From: Hippophae tibetana
Lineage: Eukaryota > Streptophyta > Magnoliopsida > Rosales > Elaeagnaceae
DNA length: 64,000 nt
Reading direction: 5' to 3'
Assembly: GCA_037013495.1 (NCBI GenBank)
Contig: CM072812.1
Location: 74,035,340 to 74,099,339, forward strand
Part shown: positions 11,194-23,089 of the stretch, piece by piece
Layout of the letters: each line of letters begins with the position of its first letter
How positions within the stretch are numbered: the stretch's first letter is position 1
Program-made: the position numbers and the translations under genes
The notes under the pieces: generated by a model
The model's input: only the letters and a program-made list of their open reading frames with translations
The model's database searches: none
What the model was told of the DNA's origin: nothing

Positions 11194-13375
11194 ATAACTA
11201 ATGCTCCTATAGAAAATGGATCTAATGTGTTTTGACAAAGGTTCTAGTCAATCTAATCAGTATGTTCTTGTTTCTCATTTTCAAAAAATGAATCTTGGTG
11301 TTCATCAATACTCTCAGTCTAATTCTAATTTTCTTACTCCTTTTTCTTTTAGTATATGTTCTCGTCAAAATTCTCAATATATTTCTTACAATACTTTTAG
11401 AATAGGTAGAAATAATCATCCACATTATAATTATATATAAAATTAGGACAAATAGTCTATATCTATTGATATAGGTTTGATAAGAACTTTGTTCCTTACC
11501 TTATTCAATCTTAAACTAAAAATGTACCTTCACAACTATCTGGTTATTCATATGCATCTCAACAACCTCCCCTGCCTCAAATTGTTCCTGGTTCTTCTCC
11601 TACTTATGGTCAATTTCAACCTCAATCATGTCTATCAAGTCAGATGCATGCATTCTATGTCGCATCTACTTTACCTCAACCTACCTTTTCTTCATATGTT
11701 TCACCATTACCACCTTGAACACTCTATAGTCTTCTTCCTACACCATAACACTTTTATCCTACACAATTAACACTCCTCAAACACCATAATCTGATTTGTC
11801 ATAGAGTCATGTGTGGCACCCTGATTTAGGAGTAACACATCATGTTACATGTGCATGCAATCTAACTATTTCCCATGACTTTGGAGGCATTGAGAAGCTT
11901 CTTATTGGAAATGGTAAGGGTTTACACATTTTTCATATTAGTTCCATTACTTTTTCTTCTATCCCTAATAATATAAAATCTTTGTTGTTGTCACATATTC
12001 TTCATGTTCCCTCAATAGCTAGAAATATGCTTAGTGTTTCTAATAAATTTGTGCAAGATAATGGTATTTTCTATGAACTTCATCCTCATTCTTGTTGTGT
12101 CAAGGACAAACTCACTGGAGAGATTCTACTCAATGGCCTTGTTAATAATGGCATATATGAATTTGACTTAAATTTTCCCACTTTACACCCTACCTATTCT
12201 TCTATGATGCCTACTACCAAAGATAGATCACAAAATAAAGCCTTGAACCTCATATACTCTGCTATTGATTTAGTTACTTGCCATGCTTCTTTCCAAGTTG
12301 TTAAAAAAGCTTTATCTCAATGTAGCATACCTATATTTGATTTACACATAGAGATTAGTTTTATTTGTACTTCTTTTCATGTAAGCAAAGTACACAAACT
12401 ACCCTATACTTCTTCTAATATAAGAGTTGATTCATATTTTAATGTTGTACATTTTGATATTTAGGTTTCTCCCCTTCTTTCTAATAATGGATATTCATAT
12501 TACATACATTTTACTAATGCTTTCTCACATTATATTTGGATTATTTTTTAAAACATAAATCTGGTGTCATTCAGGCTTTTCTTCAGTTCAAATCTCAAGC
12601 CGAATTTCAAATAGGGTGTAAAATAAAAGTTTTGTAATTTGATTAGGGTGGTGAGTTTCAAGGTCTCACTACTACTATTAATTAGTTTGGTATGGTGCAT
12701 CACACATCTTGTACACACTCTCTTGAGCAAAATGGTCTTACTAAACACAAGCACAAACACATTGTTAAGTTTGGTTTATCCATGTTGTCACAAGTTTTTA
12801 TTCATATTGCTTATTTGGATGAGGACTTTTTTTCTCAAGAACTTACAATATAAATAGACTTTCCATACTTATTCTTCATGATAAAAGCTCCATTGGGGTT
12901 CTGTTTGGAGTAAAACCTAACTATAATTTTCTTAGGGTTTTTAGTTGACTTTGTTTTCCTTGTTTAAGACCTTGTGACCATCATAAACTTGAGGCTTATT
13001 TCCTTCCTTACTCTTTTCTTAGTAATAGCTCTCATCGCAAGGTTTATAAGTGTCTTTTTTATTCTAGAAGGTTGTATCTTAGTAGAAATGTTTTCTTTGA
13101 TGAGCATATTTTTCCTTTTACTTCTTCTAAGTCCTTTATTTACTAGTCAAAAGTCTTATACCATTGTTTTACCAGTTTTAACTTTCTCTAAGTCTACCTC
13201 TGTTGTTACTACCACTGCCTCTCTATGTTCCTCAATGCATTTTCTCTCATCTATAATGCCTCAACCTGTGTCTCCAATTCTTAATACTGAATTTGTGCAG
13301 TTAACACCAAGCATGTCTCACTTTCTTTTGAGTCTACTAGGTTTAGTCCTTCACAATCTGCTCCTATAATGTAGC
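11194..13375 (+). pseudogene. Copia protease, GAG-pre-integrase and integrase of copia-2, broken
   Basis: At 11811-12464 the frame reads WHPDLGVTHHVT, a decayed form of the copia aspartic protease motif D-(S/T)-G-A-x-H-H-(I/V)-T, with Leu and Val at the S/T and A positions. It continues with IGNGKGL, HILHVPSIARNMLSVS and the pre-integrase CCVKDKLTGEILL. Downstream pieces include the integrase blocks YYIHFTNAFSHYIW (about 12494) and HHTSCTHSLEQNG (about 12690). Stops and shifts abound from 12462 on. It is not functional. Confidence 0.75.
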
Positions 13376-13629
13376 TATCAATAATGTATAGTCTACTTTT
13401 TCTATAGCTCATTCATTGCTCTTATTTTGTCTTTTACCTCTCAATCTCCCCATGTAACTTCATTTCCTTTGCCTAATGAATATGTTTCTATCTCTGCATC
13501 ATCTTTAACTATTGTTTATATTCCTTCAAACAACCATCCTATGCAAACATGATCCAAATTTGGTATTTTTAAGTGAAGGAATTTGTTGTTACTATAATAG
13601 ATCTTTCTATTAGAGAACCTGATAATGTA

Positions 13630-15014
13630 AAGTAAGCTCTCTCCCATCTCGAATGGAAGGCCTCTATAAAGCGAGATTTTATGTTCTCATCAAAAATCAA
13701 CTTGGTCCTTACCCCTTACCCAAGGATAAAAATATTGTTAGTTGTATATAGGTGTACAAGGTTAAGAAGTTTCCTAGTGGCAAGGTTGAAAAGAAGAAAT
13801 CTCTAGTTGTAACACAATGTTTTACTTAGAAACCTAGTTTTTTTTTTGAAACATTTAGCCTTGTGGTCAAGCACTTAACCATTAGGGTCGTTATCATTTT
13901 AGCTCTATTCTATTATTGGAAGCTTCACCAATTGGACCTAAATGATTTTTTTCTTTACAGTGCCAAGGAATAGGTGTATATGGTGCAACCTAAGGGATTT
14001 AAGAATATTATTTCCCCCAATCTTGTTTGTAGATTGAATAAGGTCATCTATGGTCTCAAGTAGGCTCTATGTACCTAGTTTGATACATTGAGTTCTTTTC
14101 TTCTCGGTCTTGGCTTCAAGCAATATAGACTTGATAATTCTCCCTTTTCTAATGTTACATCTCAGTCTGTTACCTATATTTTGGTTTATATAGATGACAT
14201 AATTATCACTGATAGCTTTAAAATTCTTATTCATAAGCTCATTTATGTGTATTATCTTGATAATAGAGACTTGATGCTATCAAAATAAGTATATATGTGA
14301 GTTTCTAGCCAAGACCAATATGACATATTCTAAGCCCATCTCCATTTCTATGCTCACTAATGAAAAGTTTTGTATTGATAATGATGATTTTGATAATCAT
14401 GTCTATTATAGAAATGTATTTGGTAAATTGTTGTACATTACCATTACTTATCCCAATCTCTTATTTTTTTATAAATTTTTTTTTTAGTTCATGAGTAAGC
14501 TTATATAGTCTCATTGGGGTGTAATTAGATGCATATTGAGGTATTTAAAAGGTTATGCTCAACATGGTTTGGTTTTCAAGCCCTCAACTCATTTATTATT
14601 ACAAGAATTTATAGATGTAGATTGGGGTTTATATCCTATAGTGGTCGTTCTACCTCTAGTGTGACAATATTTCTTAGTTCAAATCCTGTTGTTTGGTCAA
14701 CTATGAAGTAAGCCTCAATGTCACAATCCAACACTAAGGTTGAGTATCGTGCCTTGGCTAATGTAGCAGCTAAAGTTTCCTAGATTAAGTCTTTACTCAA
14801 TAAAATTTGTGCTTCTCAGTCTAGCCCTCCTATTAAATGATGAAAATTTAAGCACTATTCATTTATCTTTTATTCGTATATTGCATTCAAAAATCAAACA
14901 TGTAGAGTTTGATATTCACTTCATTCATGAACTAGTTCTGTCAAAACAACTTATTGTTAATTATATTCCTTCCATAGAGCATCTTGTTGATTTAATCATA
15001 AATTTAGTGTCATG
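13630..15014 (+). pseudogene. Copia reverse transcriptase and RNase H of copia-2, broken
   Basis: Fragments include the substitution-prone RT start at about 13640, the VIYGLK block at about 14045, and the catalytic ILVYIDDIIIT motif at about 14180 within a 66-codon open stretch starting at 14088. RNase H follows with the terminal block SKIKHVEFDIHFI and the IPSIEHLVDLI segment (14880-15010), the decayed equivalent of the ADxLTK end of copia RNase H. Numerous stops are present. Confidence 0.75.
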
Positions 15015-15046
15015 ATTTAGCTACTGAGTTTGAGGAGGGATACTAG

Positions 15047-15140
15047 TGATATAGTTTGTGTATAATGAAGTGATATATTAGGAAGTGATGATGTGGACTA
15101 AATTCTATTATGTTTTATTATGAAAATGTTAGAGAGTCAA
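15047..15140 (+). repeat. Start of the 3' LTR of copia-2, truncated
   Basis: A polypurine tract tgaggaggga (15031-15040) is followed by tgatatag, matching the start of the 5' LTR. Similarity fades after about 95 bases. Confidence 0.65.
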
Positions 15141-16381
15141 TTTGTTCTCACTTGTTTGATTCTTTAACTATTTTTATGAACTATTTTGTAGTTATTATTG
15201 ATGCTTTTATATTTGTTAATTTAAAGTTTTTTCTACTTTTTTATTTATATAACGTGTTATTGATTATTTGTATATATTTTTGTGTTATGTAGGTTGTTTA
15301 TTTTTGTTCAAGCTTAAAGAATACAATGTCTTTTATTTATTTATTTACCTTAACTAATTTCTTATATTTCATGTAAATATATATATATATATATATATAT
15401 ATTTAATTTATTCCAAAATTAAATTTTTTGAACTTATTATTACATGTATGAAATAATATATATATTTAATTAGGTTCTTATATTATTATTATTGTTGTTG
15501 TTGTTGTTGTTGTTGTTTTTGTTAGATTATTATAATACTATTAATGTTAAAATAAATTTATCAATTTTTTGGATTTTGTGTATTTATTTTTATATGATGT
15601 TTTGATTAATATTCTAATAATTTATAAACTTTATATATAATAAATTCTAAAATTTATTTGTGATTAATAATTTATATTTATTGGTTACAGATTTAAAGTG
15701 TTTAAATCTCTTAATAGAAAATGGATAAATCTTGAAGGTCAAATTATAGAATTAAACACAACTATATTTCTAAAGTATTCAGGTGTAGACAAAGTGAGTC
15801 CTCAATCAGTAAATAACTTTTATTTATGTAGAGTATATGATTAACTTCATATTAACTAATTAATTATACATTTTTTTATACACGTCATGTTATTATTGAC
15901 TTCAAGTTAATCACCTATCATTTTTAGTGATGTTTTATAATTCATTTTTTGTGAATCAATATCAAGAGCCAAATGCTAGCATAAGAGCGAAACAATTATG
16001 TGATAGAGCATCAACACTTTAGAGAAATAAAAGTTGATAATCCCTTTGTCAATAAAATTCGAACAAGGTCAAGATCATTGGATATTAGTAATCCTTGATC
16101 TATATGGTAATCATGTATGTTATTGTGACCAAACTTCCATAGAATTTAATAAGGACATAAAAACAGTTATTGAAATGTAAGATTTATAAGTAGTTATTTT
16201 TCTTATATTGTTCCTTGTAATATTGAATAAAGATGAAAATACTTACTCTTTTAAGCTTTGATAGGACATGAAAGATGTGAAACAAGAGTATGAGCATCGT
16301 CTTTAAAAATACACATAATCTTATCTGAGATGAAGTTAAGGTATGTGTAAGTGATATTTATAATAAATTTTATTAACTTAA

Positions 16382-17186
16382 GTGGTGTTTGGTTGACTGA
16401 AATGGAATGAAATCAATTCCTAAAAGAGAAGAAATGAGAATTCATTCTCCCCTTAAGGAATCATGATTCCATTCTCATCTTAAATTTTTGTTCTAATTTT
16501 ACCACAACCTTAAATATAACCTTAAATCCTAAATTCTAAATTCCAAACCTTGAACCTTATTTAGAAAATAATAATTTTAACCATGAACCTAACCCACAAA
16601 TATAACCCTAAACTCTAAATCCTAAACTCTAAACCCTATTTTAAAAAAATTTAACCCTAAACCTTAACCTACAAATATAACCTTAAACCCTAAAAAATAT
16701 ACTCTATACTCTATACTCTATACTCTATACCCTAAATCCTAAAACCTAAAACCCTAAATCCAAAACCCTATTTAGAAAAATAATAATTTCAATCCTAAAT
16801 CCTAACCCTAAATCCCAAAACCTCAAACCTAAACCCTAAATCCTATACCTTAAACCCTATATCCTAACCCTTTAAATTCCTAAACCTCAAAACCGTAAAC
16901 CCTATTTAGAAAAATAATAATTTTAATAATATATTTTATTTTTTAATAATAATTATTTTTGAAAATTATGATTCCAATAATGTATTTTGTTTGACGAAAA
17001 AATAATAATTAAATGATATTATTTAAACTTTACTAAATATATAAGTATGGAGATAATATACGGTATTTTTCAATTCATTTCAGTTGTAAATCAAACATTA
17101 TAATACTGATTTCTTCTTTAATTCCAGTGATCAAACCAAACAATATTACTTCATTTCCATTCTCATTTCATGAACAAAATACCACC
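16382..17186. mobile_element. TIR-flanked element carrying telomere-like repeats
   Basis: The left end gtggtgtttggttgactga and the inverse of the right end (ggtggtattttgtt) form an imperfect terminal inverted repeat, with TTAA at both borders (16378-16381 and 17187-17190). This is compatible with a TAA/TTA duplication of PIF/Harbinger-like elements. The body is filled with degenerate CCCTAAA-type repeats (see separate entry). It has no coding capacity. Confidence 0.55.
16500..16915 (+). repeat. Interstitial telomere-like repeat block (CCCTAAA variants)
   Basis: At least seven exact ccctaaa heptamers and many one-base variants (cctaaat, cttaaac, ctataccctaaat) occur in one orientation. A longer unit ending in accctatttagaaaaataataattt recurs three times (about 16555, 16767 and 16901). 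A short (tactcta)n run sits at about 16698-16730. Confidence 0.85.
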
Positions 17187-18309
17187 TTAATGGATTGTAC
17201 TATTGAATGATAAATATGTTCAAATTCATAAACCATGTATACTTGTTTTTGGTAGGTTCTAGAATAAGAAGAAGTTATCTCTGGTTATTTTGTTATAAAG
17301 TTTATAAGCAAGATTATTTCAAATATCAACATGGTAATTAAAGATGCATTAATCTCTTTAACTAATATATTATATTAATGTATAAGTTATTTTTAATGAA
17401 TTTATGATGTTAAAAAATAATCTAAATTTAAATACATATATCTCTTTGGTTAATATGTTCAACATTTAGAATAATTATGAAATATGTTTTTGGTTCATTT
17501 GCATTTCTAGAATCGTAATACATGTTAGGTGTTATTTGATATGCTCACTTGTTTCATAATCATGCTTTAAACTTGTTAGCCAAGGATCTTAGATTCAAAA
17601 TATTGTACATATGTAGAATACATATGCTTTATGTATACTTATTAAATATATGTTATATATATATATATTATTGATATTTCAATATATAAGTTATTCTTTA
17701 ATGATGAATTTAAATGTATGTAGTTCTTCGATTGGAGTAAAATAGGTTATATTAAACAAATTATTGAAGATTTACAAAAAAAAAAAAATAGGTGAAACAC
17801 ATGCTCTAAATTATAAGAATCTGAATAAGAATATAACTATATGTAATAAATAGCATAGGTATCTTATTATTATGTGCTTATCTTATATATATGCAATTTC
17901 ATATTTAATATACCATACAAGTTATCTTTATTGTATTGTATGTAAGTTAAATTTATATAAATTGCATTATAAATTGGTTCTTAGATAATTAATATATAGT
18001 TTCTAAATGAATAAAAGGTTTTAAAGACTCATTTAAACATATTCTAATTGTTTTATGCTACCATGTGATTTAAAACATATATGATGCTAACATAAAACAA
18101 CCAAAAATATGTTAGAGATTATATCATTTTAAGTCAATTATAAGGTAAAATCGACTTAACCGACTTAAAATTTTAAAATTTTAAGTCATTTCTAAGATTG
18201 AGCCAACTTAAAAATTTAAGTATCTCATTTTAAATCAGTTTATTGAACTAACTTTAAACCTATTCTACATCAATTAAAAACCAACTTATAAGCGTTTGTT
18301 GTAGTAGTG

Positions 18310-18979
18310 TTATGAACTACTTTTAGCTCAAAATTCATGTCTCATACAAGAACAAAACACATAGAAATGTATAGTAATTTTGTTAGAGAACAAGTGGTTC
18401 AAAAGATCTTGGTGTAAAAATATATATCTAATTGCATGTCATAGTTAATGTTAACAAGTTCCTTGTATTGGTTAAAGTAGTTAACACTTTGGAATGTGCA
18501 AAATTGGGTTAGTTTCATTTTGAATTAAAATCGAACTAACACAATCTTATCAATTTTAAAAAGTGGAAACCGAACCAAATAAAAAAATTGTTAAAATGAA
18601 TAAAGGTTAGTAAATATCCCAAACTCTCTCTCCCCCTAACATTTATAGTTCATTATTTTTCCAATTTCTTTAGAATTGCATTTGCTTAATAGTAAATAAC
18701 CCATAAATTAAATCAATTGAGTACGCAATGAATTAATTAAGTTGGTTAAAAAAGCATAAGGTATGCAATTAAGGTGTATGAAGTATCAGCTTGATTTAAA
18801 ATAATTTTGGATTAAAAACTCTATAGCATATAATGAATTTTCATTCCAGTACCCACATATATATAAGAACATTTAAGCAAAATCCTCTTTCACTCACTCA
18901 CTCACTAATTTAGATTAAAAACTTAATAAGAAAAACCAAAACATAAAACGATTATCATTTTAATTATTAAAACTGATGA
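18310..18979. other. Intergenic/3' flank of the FCP1-like gene
   Basis: No gene seen. A unit at about 18637-18740 (aacatttatagttcattatt onward) also occurs at about 7862-7970. A (cact)n run lies at about 18890-18904, just below the FCP1-like stop. Confidence 0.5.
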
Positions 18980-20234
18980 TCACTTCAAACTACTAATAAT
19001 CTCAGAGTAAAATTCCCAGTCAGGATGATCATGTGTTATAGGGGATTGACCAAATGGATGGCTTTTCAAATAACTTGGAATATCTTCTGCATCAGCAAGT
19101 CCATCCAAATAAAGCCTTAGCTCACCTTCTGGTCCTGTTTTTAATTTCAACACAATATTTTTAATAACTGTTAATAATGCATAAACTTAAATAAAATAAC
19201 AAAATATGTGCTCACCTAAATCCTTATCTTTTGTATTATTAACCTCGTATTTAGGGGGGAATATTGCAGTGTAGGGCTGTACATAAGAAAAAATAATTTA
19301 AAAAATAAATAAAAAATTAAAAGTGATAAATATTTAAAAGACACAATCTAGTCAAATAAATATTACAGGATTGAGAAGAGCCTTAGAAGGATTTGCATCA
19401 ATCAGTAGTGTGTTAGAAGCTGAATATTTTTCTTTATTCTTGGGATTCAAGTATTGCCAAATTTCCTTCAGTTTCTTCAGAAATACGGGCTTGTTTCTAT
19501 TTTCCAATGTGTAAAACCCAGAATCTATGCATTTGTTTTGGTCCTGATCATAATAAATAAATATATTTTCAACATCAAATTAAATAAATAATAAAAATAT
19601 TTAATTATATTAGTAGCTATTTAATTTCACTAATCACTAACCCATGCAAATAACAACTTGCTTCTCAATCCTTTCATTATACAGTCCAAAGCACTATCCA
19701 GATACCATCTACATGTAAACATTTTTTTAAAAATAAATTAACCAGAATAATTAAAAAAAGAAAGAAAGCATTTTGGGAGAAAAAAACATAATTAGTTATT
19801 AAAAAATACTGACTCCCTAGCAGATGACCATATTCCCACTTCAAATCGTTCCAAGCAAAATTTCATGAATTCTTCACAGTAAGGCCTTCGGTAAACTAGC
19901 CAAGAAAGAAGAAGTAGAAGAACTTGGATATATAATAGAGTTAGAAATAAATTAATAATTAAAAAAATAATAATTAATTAGTTTAGCATTTAACAAAACC
20001 TAACATGCTTCCGTAGGAAGCATCAGGATGACGAAATGTAGGAATTTTGGATGTCTCTCTTCTGCATATTCTGTCGCATAACAAACCACCTAAACTCAAT
20101 ATAATAAGTTTCTTTCTTGGACCCAAGTTTAGTTTCTCTAATGACAACCCTTGTTCTTTTATTGACAAACCCTTTTCTTCCTCGTTATCACTTGTGTCAA
20201 GCTTGCCTTTCAACTTTTCACTCGTTCCAGCCAT
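18980..20234 (-). CDS. FCP1/NIF-domain HAD phosphatase-like protein, six exons, probably catalytically altered
   Basis: Six exons join in frame through GT-AG introns: 20234-20000, 19895-19814, 19708-19642, 19543-19367, 19276-19216 and 19134-18980. They give 777 coding bases and 258 residues ending at TGA (18982-18980). A basic/acidic N-terminal tail (1-40) is followed by an FCP1-homology (NLI-interacting factor) domain of the plant type. Motif I region is KKLIILSLGGLLCD, then RRPYCEEFMKF, motif II WSSARE, NRNKPVFLKK with the conserved Lys, and LIDANPSKALLNP for motif III/IV. Family members dephosphorylate phosphoserine through a D-x-D/N-G motif; here residues 47 and 49 are Ser and Gly, so the nucleophile is missing. 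The rest is well conserved without stops, which suggests a working gene with a non-catalytic product. The ATG at 20234-20232 is the first in frame. Confidence 0.92.
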
Positions 20235-20287
20235 CTGATCAGTTAAAATTAATAGAACAACTTTGTATTAATAAATAAATATATTAT

Positions 20288-20356
20288 CGAAAGTACTCAG
20301 TACTCAGTACTCAGTACTCAGTAGTATGTTATATATATATATATATATATATATAG
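20288..20356. repeat. Tandem (GTACTCA)n and (AT)n upstream of the FCP1-like gene
   Basis: Four to five copies of gtactca (about 20292-20322) are followed by an uninterrupted AT dinucleotide run (about 20330-20355). Both lie within 130 bases of the start codon of the minus-strand gene. Confidence 0.85.
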
Positions 20357-20556
20357 TTATATAACATAGTCGCCAACGTTTTAGCTTCCTTGATAAGTAA
20401 CATTCATTAATTTCGTCATTTACCAATGTCTATAAAGATGAGCTATTAAATGCTTAATTCCATTTCACGTTTGGTGTGAAGTTTTGCTACGTAAATATTG
20501 TATAATTTATTAAGCTTTTGATGCTTCATCTTCTCCACTTTAGCTTTTGCTTTTAC

Positions 20557-20668
20557 TTTTACTTTTACTTTTATTTTCACTTGAGCTTTTACCTAATTCT
20601 TCTCGATATTACTTTTACTTTTACTTTTATTTTCACTTGATCTTTTACCTAATTCTTCTCGATATTAC
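20557..20668. repeat. Perfect-looking 56-bp tandem duplication
   Basis: Unit 20557-20612 is repeated at 20613-20668 with one visible difference (ttgagc versus ttgatc). The unit contains (cttttа)-type T-rich repeats and cttctcgatattac. Confidence 0.85.
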
Positions 20669-20826
20669 TTTTACTTCATTTTAATTTTACATAGTAATTT
20701 TGTCTATTATAATGCACCACTAAATATTATTTAAGTATTAAAATCTCTTAACTCTCGTTCCATATTATGTTAACCTTCTCATTTTCGTTGATAGTACAAA
20801 TCTATATATCTAAGGATTATTCAATT

Positions 20827-20908
20827 GGAGGCGATGATAAGGTTAAAAACAAAGAATAAAAAAAAGGAGGCGATGATAAGTTTCAAAACAAAGAATAAAA
20901 AAAAGGAG
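20827..20908. repeat. 39-bp tandem duplication (ggaggcgatgataag unit)
   Basis: The unit starting ggaggcgatgataag at 20827 recurs at 20866, each ending in an A-rich run. Confidence 0.8.
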
Positions 20909-21989
20909 AATATGCATCATATTTTATAATATGATGTAAGATAAGGATCGGATATTCTCAAACTTTAGAACGATATCTATAATCAATATATATATTTGTA
21001 TTTTTAAAAGATTTATTTAAATTTAAATTTAAACTAATTGTAAGTAATATATTTTATCTTTAAGTTATGTTTTTATTCTTTAAAAACATAAAAAAAAAAT
21101 ATTCAAATTCTAAAAATATAATATCTTATAATTAGTTCATAAACTAATCCTATTATTTCAAATTAATTTATAATAATATTTTATTAATATTTTTTAGTAT
21201 AAAATAATTATTTATTTCATTGTTATATATTTTATTTTTCTTCCTTTCATTTAAATATTTCTTTTATCTATTGGCACAAAATTCTCTTTTCTTTCTCCTT
21301 ATAAATATTTATTATTAGCTTATTTTTTATATTTTTCTTTATAATAAAAAATTATTAAAAAATAAAAAAAAAATATTTAAAATATTACTTGTATAACCGT
21401 TCTCCATTTTGGGGTCCTCGTTCCTCACTGGGATCCTACTGGCAAGGATTTTAATTTGAGATTAGGTCAAATTCAAAATAAGGAAGGGGTCCTTAATCCC
21501 GTCTCACCCCATTGATAATCCTAATCTCACCAGACATATATAACAGTGCATCTAACCAGATTTGTATCCACAGTAACGCTATTTAGCATTACACTTGTAA
21601 AATCCATAATATAGTATCAAACTTAGAGCACTTTTATTTTAAATGCATAACTCAGGTTAAAAAAACATTTTCAATTAGAAGTAATTTTTTTGAGAATTAG
21701 TTATGAGTTTGGCCAAAATAATAATAATAATAATATTGTCACAATTACATTTATTATTATCATAATTGTTAGTAATAATGATCCTAGGCAAGTTAGCATA
21801 CACTTGAATGTAGTTTAGCACTCCTTGTATGGTTAAGAGCTTGTTTGCATTTGGTTTATGCATATGTAGTAACCAACAGCTCATAAACTTGCTATATAAA
21901 GACATGCATGTATAGCGTGCTTTTCTGTTGTAATCTGGAATTGTAGTTTGCTTCTCTTTTCTGCAATATACATCAGCCATACTTCTTCT
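20909..21989. other. AT-rich spacer, possibly containing the 5' LTR of copia-3
   Basis: No gene is supported. The segment 21840-21990 has promoter-like features (a TATA-like gctatataaagacatgcatg at about 21889) just before copia-3 gag, as expected of an LTR. No matching 3' LTR remains, so its limits cannot be set. A (taa)n run lies at about 21718-21735. Confidence 0.4.
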
Positions 21990-22079
21990 CCTTAACCTTC
22001 CCTTATTTCATTGAACCTTTGGTTCTTGAATGATATTATAGCTGAATCTTTGAGTATGGCGAGTTACAAAGAGTTTATC

Positions 22080-23000
22080 AATGGATCACACCACTCTCAA
22101 GGGTTGTCTTCTTCTCCACCTATGATTGTGCATTTCTTAGTCATATTGGATGATCATAATCATATGATTTAGAAAGATCATATTATGAAATATGTGACTG
22201 CATATGGATTGGAAGGAATCTTGGATGGTTCTTTGGTATGTCCTCCAAAGTTTATTGGTAATTCCACATTCCCAAATCCAATATTCTTGAATCGGAACAT
22301 ATTGAACTCCATTGTCAAAGGATGGATCTATAGTTCAATTTCACCTTGTATGCTTGGCTACTTAAGTAATGGTTTGATAGCACATAAACAATGGGTATTT
22401 CTTACAGAATCTTACTCGGTTATGTTCTATCATGAGTCATGGAATTACATGAGCAATTGTAAGGATTATGCAAAGGTAGTTTTAGTGTCTCTTAGTACTT
22501 CTTGAAAGCCAAAACCATTGTTGGTTACTTGGTTGATGTGGGTGAGCCAGTGAAAGAGAAAGAACTATTACTGTATGTTCTTAGAGGCTTAGGACTAAGG
22601 TATAATTCCTTTGTGACAAGCATTAAAATCAAAGATGTGAGACCTTTCTTCAATTCTGTGTAAAACTATTTGGAAGGTTTTGATAGAATGATCCATAAGG
22701 AGGAAAATGACTGTGAGCATGATCAAGTGTAGGCTAATATTGCTAAGTTTCATAATAAGAGTTATGGGGAAAACAAAAGATTCAAACAAAAAATCTTGAA
22801 GAAATTCTCATAACAAAAGCCTCTATGGAATCTCAAGTAAATTATGCAATTAATTAGGCGTCTAAGATCAACAGAAACATGTATCCAATATGCCTAATGA
22901 GTAGTCTAATAAGCCATAGTCCAAGAAAGCTATCAATGAAAAACCAGTATGTTAGGTATATGAAAAAGTTGGGCACAAAGCTCAGTCTTGCTTCCTTTTA
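22080..23000 (+). pseudogene. Copia gag of copia-3, broken
   Basis: The frame at 22185-22505 and flanking pieces give the plant copia Gag blocks LDDHNHMI, a VTAYGLEGILDG segment, WIYSSISPCMLG and a later VKEKELLLYVLRGLG segment followed by YNSFVTSI. A decayed zinc knuckle (C.VYEKVGHKAQSC) lies near 22950. Stops at about 22172, 22503, 22661 and others break it. Confidence 0.75.
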
Positions 23001-23089
23001 TGAGATTTGATGTTGGGAAAAAGGAGTTCCACCTGAGTCTTTTTCTATAATAGTTGCTCATGTATCACAAAAAGTTCAATGTGAGTCTA

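Larger units (their letters stand above)
8492..15140 (+). mobile_element. Ty1/copia retrotransposon copia-2, decayed, with nested LTR element
   Basis: The 5' LTR (8492-8718) and a 3' LTR start (15047 onward) share tgatatag, gtgtata, aggaagtg and gatgtgga blocks with substitutions. Between them lie gag remnants (8740-9339), protease (from about 11811), integrase, RT (about 13640-14290) and RNase H (to 15014), all in copia order. A second LTR element is inserted in gag at 9345-11188. Many stops and shifts show an old copy. The 3' LTR is recognisable for only about 95 bases and seems truncated. Confidence 0.85.
15300..18309 (+). mobile_element. CACTA (En/Spm) transposon relic, right terminus preserved
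   Basis: The right end reads tgttgtagtagtg (18297-18309), the inverse of the CACTACTACA terminus of CACTA elements. It is preceded by sub-terminal motifs of the gtcgactta/aagtcaatt kind between 18130 and 18290. Near 15720 there is a start-like atggataaatc that is also found at 59423 in the better-preserved CACTA of this window, i.e. the N-terminus of the transposase-associated domain; a stop follows four codons in. Two copies of a motif shared with that CACTA occur at about 17375-17450 and 17685-17760. I could not find the left terminus, so the left boundary is uncertain. Confidence 0.65.

Noticed and set aside
16500..16915. CRISPR-like array
   Set aside because: Repeats are degenerate telomere-type heptamers without uniform spacers, in a plant genome.
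21675..21980. 101-codon minus-strand frame upstream of copia-3
   Set aside because: Low-complexity Asn/Ile-rich C-terminal half from (taa)n repeats, no domain, and located in a probable LTR/promoter region.
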